NCBI RefSeq assembly: GCF_017254835.1
Contig: NZ_JAFKCW010000003.1
Coordinates: 62,001-126,000 of the forward strand
Source of the DNA: Algoriphagus aestuariicola
GTDB taxonomy: Bacteria; Bacteroidota; Bacteroidia; Cytophagales; Cyclobacteriaceae
Direction of reading: 5' to 3'
DNA: 64,000 nt
Position 1 is the first letter of the stretch. Every line of letters begins with the position of its first letter. Position numbers and translations under genes: made by a program. The notes below the pieces were generated by a model. That model was not told the origin of the DNA. It did no database searches and was given only the letters and a program-made list of their open reading frames with translations. Positions 27,336 to 36,209 of this stretch are shown piece after piece.

Positions 27336-28679
27336 ATGAAAAGTATCCTGATCACCGGCGCAAATATAGTCAATGAAGGCCGGATTAGTCCGGGCGATGT
27401 TTTGGTCAGGGATGGCCGCATCGCCAAAATCGGAGACAACCTCCGCGGCGAGTCCGCAGAGATCCACATTGACGCGCGAGGAAAACACCTCTTTCCTGGT
27501 GTAATTGATGATCAGGTACACTTCCGCGAGCCGGGACTCACCCACAAGGCGGAAATCTACACCGAAGCCAAAGCGGGGGTTGCTGGAGGTACCACCACCT
27601 ACATGGAGATGCCCAACACCGTCCCACAAACTGTAACAATCAGTCTACTGGAGGAAAAATACAAACGGGCTTCCGAGGTCTCTTTGGCCAATTATTCCTT
27701 CTTCTTCGGAGCTACAAACGACAACCTCGAAGAAATCCTCAAGGTCAATCCTGAGAATGTCTGCGGGGTGAAAGTCTTTCAAGGCTCCTCCACTGGCAAC
27801 ATGCTCGTGGACAACCCTGAGGTCTTGGAGCAGATATTTAAGGAATGCAAGACGCTGATCGCTATCCACAGCGAAAACGACAACATCATCAAAGCAAATC
27901 TGGAGGAATTCAAAGCTATATACGGAGAGGACATTCCCGTCAAATACCATCCCAAGATCAGGTCTGAGGAGGCTTGCTACGACGCTTCTAGTCGGGCGGT
28001 AGCCATGGCCAAAAAGTACGGCACCAAACTTCACATTCTCCACATCAGCACAGCCAAAGAATTGGAGCTGTTTGACAACTCGATTCCCTTGGAAGAAAAG
28101 CGTGTGACTGCTGAGGCCTGTATACACCACATGTGGTTTTCGGAAGAGGACTACGCCACCAAAGGCAACCTGATCAAATGGAATCCTGCAGTAAAAACCG
28201 CCAATGACCGTGAAAAGATATTCCAAGCCATGCTGGACGGAACCATCGACGTGGTAGCAACAGACCATGCCCCCCATACTTTGGAGGAAAAATCCCTGTC
28301 CTACCTCAAAGCTCCCTCTGGAGGGCCATTGATCCAACACAGTCTCGTTGCCATGCTGGATTTCTACCATCAGGGGAAAATCAGTCTGGAGGCCATCGCC
28401 CAGAAAATGGCACACAACGTAGCCCGCTTGTTTCAGATTAGGGAAAGGGGATTTATCCGGGAGGGATATTTTGCGGATCTAGTGTTGGTGGATTTGAACT
28501 CGCCTTGGCTGGTATCCAAGGAAAACATTCTATCAAAGTGTGGCTGGTCGCCTTTCGAAGGGCACACATTTCGTTCGAAAGTAATACAAACCATCGTATC
28601 CGGACATTTGGTGTACGATCAGGGAGAGTTCCACGAAGAGAAGAAAGGGGAAAGGATTACTTTTTTGAGAAATAAATGA
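27336..28679 (+). CDS. pyrC: Dihydroorotase
   Basis: Catalyses ring closure of carbamoyl-aspartate in pyrimidine synthesis. The 447-residue class I type protein has the metal site DDQVHFREPGLTHK (H-x-R in place of the more common H-x-H), the substrate-binding EMPNTVP, HIST and the late metal Asp in ATDHAPHTLEEK. An upstream in-frame start at 27291 adds 15 Lys-rich residues and is less likely than MKSILITGANIV. Related amidohydrolases (allantoinase, hydantoinase) are the alternative, but the EMPNTVP and DHAPH motifs favour PyrC. Confidence 0.92.
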   Translation: MKSILITGANIVNEGRISPGDVLVRDGRIAKIGDNLRGESAEIHIDARGKHLFPGVIDDQVHFREPGLTHKAEIYTEAKAGVAGGTTTYMEMPNTVPQTVTISLLEEKYKRASEVSLANYSFFFGATNDNLEEILKVNPENVCGVKVFQGSSTGNMLVDNPEVLEQIFKECKTLIAIHSENDNIIKANLEEFKAIYGEDIPVKYHPKIRSEEACYDASSRAVAMAKKYGTKLHILHISTAKELELFDNSIPLEEKRVTAEACIHHMWFSEEDYATKGNLIKWNPAVKTANDREKIFQAMLDGTIDVVATDHAPHTLEEKSLSYLKAPSGGPLIQHSLVAMLDFYHQGKISLEAIAQKMAHNVARLFQIRERGFIREGYFADLVLVDLNSPWLVSKENILSKCGWSPFEGHTFRSKVIQTIVSGHLVYDQGEFHEEKKGERITFLRNK

Positions 28680-28687
28680 AAGCAGCC

Positions 28688-28718
28688 TTGCGCTAAGTGG
28701 GCTTAAATATTACTTTTG
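28688..28718 (+). promoter_or_regulatory. tRNA-His promoter
   Basis: A TTG at 28688-28690, a 20-bp spacer and TACTTTTG at 28711-28718 form a Bacteroidota-type promoter about 40 bp before the tRNA. Confidence 0.7.
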
Positions 28719-28758
28719 CAGACCATTTGAGAGAATCCTCTCTCGAATAGGCCACACG

Positions 28759-28832
28759 GTGATTGTAGCTCAGCTGGTTAGAGCGCTGGTTTGTGGCACC
28801 AGAGGTCGCCGGTTCGAACCCGGTCTTTCACC
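28759..28832 (+). tRNA. tRNA-His (anticodon GTG)
   Basis: The D arm (GCTC/GAGC), anticodon arm (CTGGT/ACCAG with GTG at 28793-28795) and T arm (loop TTCGAAC) are all present, and a G at 28758 can serve as the extra G-1 against C73. The acceptor stem GTGATTG faces CTTTCAC, so pairs 5:68 and 6:67 are T opposite T, which is unusual. CCA is not encoded. Confidence 0.92.
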
Positions 28833-28833
28833 C

Positions 28834-28868
28834 AAAACCCCTCAAATCGAGGGGTTTTCCTTTTTTTA
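28834..28868 (+). terminator. tRNA-His terminator
   Basis: A 10-bp perfect stem (AAAACCCCTC at 28834-28843, partner 28849-28858) followed by a T run. Confidence 0.88.
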
Positions 28869-28924
28869 TACCGGTGCATTTGGCACAGCATTTGACAAAA
28901 TAGAAAAAACTAAACCACACTCAG

Positions 28925-29065
28925 ATGTTTACTTTGTATAAAACCCCTCCAAAATTTCCGGTGGTGAAGCCCGTAAATATCCGGCTTGTCCATAATTATT
29001 TCGTGAAATTCGAAGAATCGCTGAAAATCTTCGAGGAAATCCAGCGAGAAACCGCACATTCGTGA
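28925..29065 (+). CDS. Unrecognised 46-residue protein, putative small gene
   Basis: In the 320-bp stretch between the tRNA-His terminator and the glycogen operon there is a 46-codon open frame beginning MFTLYKTPPKFPVVKPVNIR and ending IFEEIQRETAHS. It is basic and proline-rich at the front and has an amphipathic helix-like end. No family was recognised. A strong hairpin terminator begins 22 bp after its stop codon, and another terminator lies before it, so the piece behaves like an independent transcription unit. No convincing -7 box was found upstream. Confidence 0.45.
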   Translation: MFTLYKTPPKFPVVKPVNIRLVHNYFVKFEESLKIFEEIQRETAHS

Positions 29066-29086
29066 ACAAATCGACTCTACATCTAG

Positions 29087-29118
29087 AAAAGGTTATGGAA
29101 ACATAACCTTTTATTTTT
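29087..29118 (+). terminator. Terminator after the small gene
   Basis: An 11-bp perfect stem (AAAAGGTTATG at 29087-29097, partner 29102-29112), loop GAAA, followed by a T-rich tail. It does not belong to tRNA-His, which has its own hairpin. Confidence 0.85.
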
Positions 29119-29179
29119 TGCCTGCGATTTTTCTTATCGAATCAAAACTCTATTTTTATTTTCCTACAATTCTCCCCTT

Positions 29180-31096
29180 ATGAGTTATATCCATTTTGAT
29201 AAAACCCAATTAATCAATCTGAATTACTCCCTCGACCGGGAGATTATTCGGACGAATCGGTCTGGTGCGTACACCAGCACCACTATTATCGGATGTAACA
29301 CTCGTAAGTACCATGGCTTACTGGTGGTCCCACAGCCACAGATCGATTCCCAAAACCATGTGCTACTATCGACCGTCCATGAGACGGTTATCCAACATGG
29401 AGCAAATTTCAACCTCGGCATCAGCAAATTTCCCGGAAACTACTCCCCCAGGGGACACAAATATCTGGAGGATTTTGATTCTGAGCCGATCCCGAAACTG
29501 ACCTATAGAGTCGGCGGAGTGGTATTGCAAAAAGAGCTCATTCTGGACACCAATCGGGACAGGGTCATGCTGCGCTACACCTTGCTGGAGGCGCATTCCA
29601 AGACAAAGATCCGGATACAGCCTTTTTTGGCATTTAGGGGATACCATAGCCTCGTCAAAGCCAATGACCAAATCGACCGCAATTTCGAAAAAGTGCCCAA
29701 CGGAGTCAGTTTCAGGCTATATCCGCAGTACGACCCGCTTTTTCTCCAGCTTTCCAAAAAAGGGGAATATGTATCCCATCCAGATTGGTACTACAACATC
29801 GAATACATCCAAGAGCGGGAGCGTGGCTACGAGTATCAAGAAGATCTCTTTGCTCCTGGTTATTTTGAATTTGACATAGAGAAAGGCGAGTCTGTCATTT
29901 TTTCGGCGGGACTGACAGAGGCCGATCCCTCTACGCGCCAAAATGCCTTTGAAAAAGAAATCGCAAGGCGAATCCCAAGAAACAATTTTGAAAACTGTCT
30001 GCGAAACTCCGCGGGTCAATTCATCCGAAGACGTGACGGCGACACCCGCATCATTGCCGGCTATCCTTGGTTTGGCTGGTGGGGGCGCGACACCTTTGTG
30101 GCGGCGCCGGGCTTGACCCTGACGACAGGGGACACGGAGACCTTTCTAGAGATCATGGATACCATGGCCAGAGATCTTCAGGGCCCGCTTTTTCCAAACA
30201 TCGGAAGTGGCGACTTCACCAACATGACCTCGATAGATGCGCCGCTTTGGTTCTTTTGGACCCTACAGCAATACATTATTTACACTGGAGACAAAAAGAC
30301 TATCCAAGAAAGGTATCTCGGGAAACTGAAGGGAATCATAGAAGGCTATAAAAATGGAACAGACTTCAACATCCACATGCAGCCTGCCGGCCTGATTTGG
30401 GGTGGACGTCCCGACGTAGCACTAACCTGGATGGATGCGATCACTCCGGATGGGCCTGTCACACCCCGCATCGGATGCCCTGTGGAGATCCAAGCACTTT
30501 GGTTCAATGCACTGTGTTTTTACCATGAGCTCTCGGGAGAAGAAGTCTATGCCTCTTTGGCGGCGAGGGTCAAGGAGAGTTTCGATCGTGAATTTTGGTC
30601 TTGGGAATATGGCTACCTGGCCGATGTGGTAGATGGAGACGAAAAAGACTGGTCGATCCGTCCAAATATGGTCTTTGCTACTTCTCTTCCCTACACCATG
30701 CTCAATGAGGAGAAAAACGACAAAATCCTCGAAATCATTAAATCAAAACTTTTGACGACTAGAGGCCTTCGATCCCTATCGCCTGATGACCCAGGATACA
30801 AAGGCTATTATTACGGAAACCAAATCAGCAGGGATCACGCCTACCACAACGGCACGGTTTGGGCCTGGCTACTAGGCCACTTTACAGAGGGATATCTGAA
30901 GCTACACGGGAAAGCTTCCAAAAACTTTATCCAGAAAATAATCAAGGGTTTTGACGAAGTCATGACCCAATACGGGATAGGAACAGTAGCAGAGATTTTT
31001 GACGGAGATCCTCCTCACCGTCCCAAAGGCTCCGTTTCCCAAGCTTGGAGTGTTGCAGAACTGCTTAGAATGATGGACATCGTGAACAGGATCTAA
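29180..31096 (+). CDS. Glycogen debranching enzyme (amylo-alpha-1,6-glucosidase type)
   Basis: Hydrolyses alpha-1,6 branch points in glycogen-like glucans. The 638-residue protein has an N-terminal beta-sandwich domain (about 1-250, with NRSGAYTSTTIIGCNTRKYHG) and a C-terminal (alpha/alpha)6 barrel with the conserved GYPWFGWWGRDTF motif and the late GSVSQAWSVAELLRM. No signal peptide is seen, so it works in the cytoplasm. It is the first of three closely packed genes; the glycosyltransferase follows after 12 bp. Confidence 0.93.
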   Translation: MSYIHFDKTQLINLNYSLDREIIRTNRSGAYTSTTIIGCNTRKYHGLLVVPQPQIDSQNHVLLSTVHETVIQHGANFNLGISKFPGNYSPRGHKYLEDFDSEPIPKLTYRVGGVVLQKELILDTNRDRVMLRYTLLEAHSKTKIRIQPFLAFRGYHSLVKANDQIDRNFEKVPNGVSFRLYPQYDPLFLQLSKKGEYVSHPDWYYNIEYIQERERGYEYQEDLFAPGYFEFDIEKGESVIFSAGLTEADPSTRQNAFEKEIARRIPRNNFENCLRNSAGQFIRRRDGDTRIIAGYPWFGWWGRDTFVAAPGLTLTTGDTETFLEIMDTMARDLQGPLFPNIGSGDFTNMTSIDAPLWFFWTLQQYIIYTGDKKTIQERYLGKLKGIIEGYKNGTDFNIHMQPAGLIWGGRPDVALTWMDAITPDGPVTPRIGCPVEIQALWFNALCFYHELSGEEVYASLAARVKESFDREFWSWEYGYLADVVDGDEKDWSIRPNMVFATSLPYTMLNEEKNDKILEIIKSKLLTTRGLRSLSPDDPGYKGYYYGNQISRDHAYHNGTVWAWLLGHFTEGYLKLHGKASKNFIQKIIKGFDEVMTQYGIGTVAEIFDGDPPHRPKGSVSQAWSVAELLRMMDIVNRI

Positions 31097-31108
31097 AATG
31101 ATTTTTCT

Positions 31109-32398
31109 ATGAGAGTTTTAATGTTTGGCTGGGAATTTCCACCGCATATTTCCGGAGGACTGGGTACCGCCTGTTACGGTTTGGTCAAGGGTATGAATCA
31201 CCACAATCAGCAGGTAATCTTTGTGGTGCCCAAGCTATGGGGGGACGAGGAGCCAATGGCGGATTTTGTCAATGCAAGTGATGTCAGGATAGACTATAGA
31301 GAAAAGCGGTTCAAGAAATTCTGGAAAAATCTCACCTACTTGGAAGTAAGCAGTTTCCTGGTGCCGTATTTGGGCCCGGAAGAGTTTAAAAAGTTCACCG
31401 ACTACGCCATCCACGATCGAACCGACGTGGATGAAAGCATCTTCTCCAACAAGTTTGAATTTAGCGGGAAGTATGGCAAAAACCTCTTGGAGGAAGTCTC
31501 CCGCTATGCGTTGGTAGCTGCTCAGATCGCCCGCGACAAAGACAATTTCGACATTATCCATGCGCACGACTGGTTGGCATTCCCGGCAGGGATCGCGGCT
31601 AAGGAGATCAGCGGAAAACCCCTGGTCGTACACGTACACGCCACGGAGTTTGATCGCTCGGGAGAGACGGTCAATCAGCCGGTCTACGACATCGAACGTG
31701 CTGGCATGCATGCCGCCGACCATGTGGTGGCGGTGAGTCAGCTCACGAAAAACATCATCGTGAGAAAATACGGAATTCCCGCCAGCAAAATCACGGTTTT
31801 GCACAACGCAGTACTTGATGCCAGTATCATCAAATCAGAATACGAGAAAAAAGTACCGGAAAAAATCGTCACCTTCCTGGGAAGGATTACCTTCCAAAAG
31901 GGCCCCGAGTATTTTGTGGAAGCAGCGAAGAAAGTCATCGATCGAGACCCCAACGTGCGTTTTGTTATGGCAGGCTCGGGCGACCTGCTGAATCGAATGA
32001 TTGACCGCGTGGCAGAATTGAGAATGGCGACACGGTTTCATTTCACGGGATTCTTGAAGGGCGATGACGTCGACCACATGTACGCCATCTCGGACGTTTA
32101 TGTGATGCCCTCTGTATCAGAGCCATTCGGCATAGCACCTCTGGAAGCCGTCCGCCACAATACACCCGTAATCATCTCCAAACAGTCGGGAGTAGCCGAG
32201 GTGCTTCGGAATGCGATCAAAGTTGATTTTTGGGATGTCGACGCTATGGCAGACGCCATTTTCGCATTGCTGCACTACGATGGGATATCCCGAATGTTCA
32301 AAGAATTGGGAAGCGAGGAACTCAAAAAATTGAAGTGGGAGCATGTGGCTGCCAAACTAGTAACTGTCTATGAAAAAACTTTAGCCGAACGATCATGA
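31109..32398 (+). CDS. GT4 family glycosyltransferase, glycogen-synthase-like
   Basis: A 429-residue two-domain GT-B enzyme. The N-terminus MFGWEFPPHISGGLGTACYG is the nucleotide-sugar/glucan loop typical of glycogen-synthase-like enzymes, and the C-terminal domain has MAGSGDLLNRMI and the E-x7-E motif in SEPFGIAPLEAV. In its genetic context it probably extends alpha-1,4-glucan chains from a nucleotide sugar. It overlaps the GH57 gene by 4 bp (ATGA), indicating translational coupling. Confidence 0.9.
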   Translation: MRVLMFGWEFPPHISGGLGTACYGLVKGMNHHNQQVIFVVPKLWGDEEPMADFVNASDVRIDYREKRFKKFWKNLTYLEVSSFLVPYLGPEEFKKFTDYAIHDRTDVDESIFSNKFEFSGKYGKNLLEEVSRYALVAAQIARDKDNFDIIHAHDWLAFPAGIAAKEISGKPLVVHVHATEFDRSGETVNQPVYDIERAGMHAADHVVAVSQLTKNIIVRKYGIPASKITVLHNAVLDASIIKSEYEKKVPEKIVTFLGRITFQKGPEYFVEAAKKVIDRDPNVRFVMAGSGDLLNRMIDRVAELRMATRFHFTGFLKGDDVDHMYAISDVYVMPSVSEPFGIAPLEAVRHNTPVIISKQSGVAEVLRNAIKVDFWDVDAMADAIFALLHYDGISRMFKELGSEELKKLKWEHVAAKLVTVYEKTLAERS

Positions 32399-33600
32399 GA
32401 ACCATCTGCTTTTACTTCCAGGTGCACCAGCCTTTCCGATTGAAGCCCTACCGATTTTTTGACATTGGAGAAGACCACCACTATTGGGATGATTTTCTAA
32501 ACCGAAACGTGATTCGCAAAGTCGCCCAAAAGTGCTATTTGCCGATGAATACGCTCCTGTTTGAACTAATAAATCAATATCGGGGCAAATTTAAAGTTGC
32601 GTTCTCGCTTTCCGGCACCTTCCTCGATCAAATGGAAGCCTATGCCCCCGAAGTACTCGAAAGCTTCCAAAAGCTCGTGGCAACCGGCCACGTAGAACTT
32701 CTGAACGAAACCTACACCCACTCTTTGGCGTCGCTGAAAAGCAAGGAAGAATTTCAGGCCTTGGTCAGAAAACACCAAGAGCGAATCAAGGAGCTCTTCG
32801 GCGGCTACACCCCAAAGGTGTTTAGAAATACGGAATTGATCTATTCAGACCAGATCGGCGCTATGGTTGCGGATATGGGATATGAGGCAATACTTACCGA
32901 AGGAGCCAAACACATTCTAGGCTGGAAAAGCCCCAACTATGTCTACTCAAGCGCCAATGTCCAAAAACTAAAGGTACTCCTAAAAAACTTCTTGCTATCG
33001 GACGACATTGCATTCCGCTTTAGCAACAAAACTTGGGCCGACTATCCCTTGACGACCGAAAAATTCGTGAATTGGATCAATGCCATCCCGAAAGAAGAAC
33101 AAGTGCTGAACCTTTTTATGGATTACGAGACCTTCGGTGAGCACCAATGGGAGGAGACTGGAATCTTTGAGTTTATGCGGCATCTTCCCGAAGCAGTCTT
33201 CAAACATTCAAACTTCAGCTTTTCAACGCCTTCGGAAGTAGCTGCAGAGGTTAGCCCGGTGAGTAAGATCCACGTTCCCGTTCCGATCTCATGGGCTGAC
33301 GAAGAGCGTGACTTGACCGCATGGCTCGGCAATGACATGCAGGACGAGGCTTTTGACCGACTTTATGAACTTGAGAAACTAGTTCGTAACATTGACGATC
33401 CAGAGATCAAGAGGGATTGGGGCTATCTACAGACTTCCGACCACTTCTACTACATGTGTACCAAGTTCTTTTCCGACGGCTCCGTACACGAATATTTCAG
33501 TCCCTACGATACGCCCTATGACGCCTTTATCAACTTCATGAACGTGCTAAGCGACTTTATGCTCCGAGTGAAGCAAAAAACGGCCGCACTCCAAAGCTAG
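32395..33600 (+). CDS. Glycoside hydrolase family 57 protein
   Basis: An alpha-amylase or 4-alpha-glucanotransferase type enzyme of 401 residues. The first GH57 region is VHQPFRLKPYRFFD, the nucleophile Glu is expected in FRNTELIYSDQ, and the acid Asp in MDYETFGEHQ. There is no signal peptide, so it is intracellular. With the debranching enzyme and GT4 it forms a compact glycogen or maltodextrin operon, known as a conserved group in this phylum. Confidence 0.9.
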   Translation: MRTICFYFQVHQPFRLKPYRFFDIGEDHHYWDDFLNRNVIRKVAQKCYLPMNTLLFELINQYRGKFKVAFSLSGTFLDQMEAYAPEVLESFQKLVATGHVELLNETYTHSLASLKSKEEFQALVRKHQERIKELFGGYTPKVFRNTELIYSDQIGAMVADMGYEAILTEGAKHILGWKSPNYVYSSANVQKLKVLLKNFLLSDDIAFRFSNKTWADYPLTTEKFVNWINAIPKEEQVLNLFMDYETFGEHQWEETGIFEFMRHLPEAVFKHSNFSFSTPSEVAAEVSPVSKIHVPVPISWADEERDLTAWLGNDMQDEAFDRLYELEKLVRNIDDPEIKRDWGYLQTSDHFYYMCTKFFSDGSVHEYFSPYDTPYDAFINFMNVLSDFMLRVKQKTAALQS

Positions 33601-33617
33601 CATCGTATTCAAGTAAC

Positions 33618-33663
33618 AAAGAGAAAGGCCTTTCGGAACTGCTTCCGAAAGGCCTTTCTCTTT
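33618..33663. terminator. Strong bidirectional terminator after the glycogen operon
   Basis: A 21-bp perfect stem (33618-33638 with 33643-33663, core AAAGGCCTTTCGG) and loop CTGC lie between convergent genes. It is the longest perfect stem in the window. Confidence 0.92.
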
Positions 33664-33676
33664 GGCTTCGCCAAGT

Positions 33677-35608
33677 TTACTCTTTGATCTCAATAACCTT
33701 AAACTCGGTACGTCTGTTAGTTTGGTGTTCTTCCTCGGTTTGGGCGTTTTGGACGATCAGCTGAGATTCCCCATAACCTTTGGCAACCAGTCGATCCGCA
33801 GCAATCCCCTTGGAAACGATATAGTCCACTGCCGACTGCGCCCTGCGCTGGGAAAGATCCAGATTGTAGGCATCACTGGAGCGGGAGTCGGTGTGTGAAC
33901 TGAGCTCTATGCGGATAGTAGGGTTGTCGGCCAAGATCTTCACCAACTTATCCAACTCTATGGCTGCGTCTGGACGGATGTCCGCCTTATCCAGATCATA
34001 GTAAATATTATCCAGCACGATGGCCTTCTCCAAGATCAGCTGGTCCAATACTATCGTCGTGTCCAAAGAAACATTGGTGACTTCCTGTACTAGCGTGGCG
34101 GGATCCGGTGTCTTGCCCTTGGTCGAATAAGGAATGGACTTGGAGAAATAACCGCCTTTAGAAGCAATGATCGTATAGTCAGAATCCACGTTCATGGTGA
34201 ACCTAACACGCCCATTGGTGTTGGAGAAGTCTCCGCCTTGTTGCTTGTTGTCCGAGCCATAGAGCACGACTCTGGTCTGAGGCAGTACTGCTTCAGTACC
34301 GTCCGCTTTGGCTTCTTTGGTATAGACATTCAGCAGAACATTGACGATTTTAGGCTTGGGGGTTTTGTCCTCGAAATAGTAGATATCGTCGTCCCCCACT
34401 CCGTCGGCACGGTTGGAAGACAGGAATCCGGCCTTGGGATATTCTGTGAAGAAAATCCCAAAATCATCGCCCTTGCTGTTGATGTTTTCGCCTAGGTTTT
34501 TGATGGTCTGTTTACCGGAACCGTCATTTTCGGCCACAAAAATATCCAACTTCCCATATCCCGGATGTCCGTCCGAGGAAAAGAAAAATTTGCCGTCTGC
34601 AGCCTCACGAGGAAACATTTCATTTCCCGGTGTATTCACAGTAGGCCCAAGATTCACAGCATTACCGAAGTCGCCATTGGCCAATCTTGTGGCCTTATAT
34701 AAGTCAATCCCCCCAAAGCCCCCAGGTCTATTGGAGGCAAAATAGAGCTCTTCCCCGTCTGAGCTGAAAGCCGGCGTAGAATTCCACCAGGTTTCGTCTT
34801 CATTCACGGGCATCCAGATCGGCTGGGTGAAACCTGCTCCGCGAAAATAGGACACGAAAAGGGCTGTCTCTGGAAGGTCTTTGATCGAGGTGGAGTTGCC
34901 TCTCGCATAGATGATGGTATTGCCATCTGGACTGATGGCTATCGCCGCTTGGTTGAGCCCTTCTTCGTTACGGAATTCGGGCAAAGCCTGAATCGCCCCA
35001 ACATCCACTTTTAGCCCATCGGCACGCGCTCGAAAGAGCTTGGTATAAGGCGTACCCGTAGCAGGATAGAGACCAGATGCCTGTCTCCCGGAGGTGAAGT
35101 ATAGAAAATCCTCGCTCAAAACCGGAGAATAATCAGGCCCGGGCGTATTGAGTTCCTTGTAATTGACCAACTCATGCTTAGGCCAATAGTCATCTATGCC
35201 CTCGGCTAGATTAATGGCTTCAATCTCCCGTTGGTTTCTTGCCAAAAGTGCTTCGTCGGAAGTATAGGATTTGGCTTTTTCGAAGGCCTCCTTTGCCTCT
35301 TCGTTTTTCTGCTGGGCCCTCAGACTTTGTCCCAGAAAAAAGTAATGGTTAAAGGAAGGTTCTTCCTCCGCCAATTGTCGGTAGTAGGGCTCCGCCTTTT
35401 CTACCCGATTAGAAAGTCTGTAGCTCTCTCCAATCACGCGGTTGGCTTCTAGATTAGTAGAGTCCTGCTCGAGGATTTGCGAAAAGGTATTGATGGCATA
35501 TTGGTATTGGCCGGACAGGAATTGATCATTTCCTTTTTCCTGAAGGCTCTTACAGCCTGCCAGTGCAAACAAGGTAAAAACTGCTATCCACAAAAAATGC
35601 TGCTTCAT
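33677..35608 (-). CDS. OmpA-family lipoprotein with TPR, PD40 propeller and CRD (PorE-like)
   Basis: A 643-residue outer-membrane lipoprotein (lipobox LAGC, Cys19). The order of domains is TPR repeats (about 25-135), a PD40 beta-propeller (about 150-405, with SSDGEELYFASNRPGGFGG and FFFSSDGHPGYG), a carboxypeptidase-regulatory-like fold (about 435-505) and a C-terminal OmpA peptidoglycan-binding domain (about 525-643, with SSHTDSRSSDAYNLDLSQRR). This is the architecture known for PorE, a type IX secretion component that links the machine to peptidoglycan. The phylum has several such paralogues, so the PorE role is likely but not certain. Confidence 0.85.
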   Translation of the reverse strand: MKQHFLWIAVFTLFALAGCKSLQEKGNDQFLSGQYQYAINTFSQILEQDSTNLEANRVIGESYRLSNRVEKAEPYYRQLAEEEPSFNHYFFLGQSLRAQQKNEEAKEAFEKAKSYTSDEALLARNQREIEAINLAEGIDDYWPKHELVNYKELNTPGPDYSPVLSEDFLYFTSGRQASGLYPATGTPYTKLFRARADGLKVDVGAIQALPEFRNEEGLNQAAIAISPDGNTIIYARGNSTSIKDLPETALFVSYFRGAGFTQPIWMPVNEDETWWNSTPAFSSDGEELYFASNRPGGFGGIDLYKATRLANGDFGNAVNLGPTVNTPGNEMFPREAADGKFFFSSDGHPGYGKLDIFVAENDGSGKQTIKNLGENINSKGDDFGIFFTEYPKAGFLSSNRADGVGDDDIYYFEDKTPKPKIVNVLLNVYTKEAKADGTEAVLPQTRVVLYGSDNKQQGGDFSNTNGRVRFTMNVDSDYTIIASKGGYFSKSIPYSTKGKTPDPATLVQEVTNVSLDTTIVLDQLILEKAIVLDNIYYDLDKADIRPDAAIELDKLVKILADNPTIRIELSSHTDSRSSDAYNLDLSQRRAQSAVDYIVSKGIAADRLVAKGYGESQLIVQNAQTEEEHQTNRRTEFKVIEIKE

Positions 35609-35645
35609 CTAAAGGCTATTGTCGGTCAATACTGAATATTACTAA

Positions 35646-36134
35646 TTAATTTGGAAAATATCTGCTCAGCCAACTATTTCGAACGGGTTGCCAAAGATTT
35701 TTTAAATCGGATTTGACGCGTATTTGAGGGTTGATCACTTCGGCATCAAGGCCAATTTCCCCGGATGTGACGCGGGTTTTCACTCCCAAGGCAGGAATAA
35801 CCCTCAGTTCGCCGTCAGGTCTCTTCAGACTGATCTTTCCCTGATCGGTAAGATTGGTCTGAAGGAGACTTTCCAAATCACGCAAGGTTCGAACCGAGCT
35901 GTCTATCGAGCATCCGCTAGCCCCAAGTTTGCTTTCGTCTACCGCCAGGATGAGGATCTGACTTTCCAAAATATCAAAGGAAGTCGGCATCAAGTTGCCG
36001 TGGGTATTCCAGCCTTCACAAAAGCTGACTAATCGCTCACGGATCAATTGCTCGTCGGATTCAGAGATTGGTTTGTCTGCCTGATAGACCCAGACCCGGG
36101 AATACTCTGGCATTTGTTCGAATGGGAGGTACAT
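35646..36134 (-). CDS. Conserved protein of unknown function, often mislabelled ABC transporter ATPase
   Basis: A 162-residue protein beginning MYLPFEQMPEYSRVWVYQ with a conserved Cys in ASGCSIDSSVR. I recall this family being widely labelled ABC transporter ATPase in the phylum, yet it has no Walker A, Walker B or signature motif and is too short. It has no signal peptide or membrane segment, so it should be cytoplasmic. The function is unknown. It sits 37 bp upstream of the PorE-like gene on the same strand. Confidence 0.85.
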   Translation of the reverse strand: MYLPFEQMPEYSRVWVYQADKPISESDEQLIRERLVSFCEGWNTHGNLMPTSFDILESQILILAVDESKLGASGCSIDSSVRTLRDLESLLQTNLTDQGKISLKRPDGELRVIPALGVKTRVTSGEIGLDAEVINPQIRVKSDLKNLWQPVRNSWLSRYFPN

Positions 36135-36209
36135 AATTCAGTTAGTCTCACAAAGAAAAACTCTTTCAGCATAACGGCAAAAAAGGCCAAATTGATTCAA
36201 TTCCTCGGA

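Noticed and set aside
27645-28415. 256-codon open frame opposite pyrC
   Set aside because: Antisense to conserved dihydroorotase motifs; composition is atypical for a real protein.
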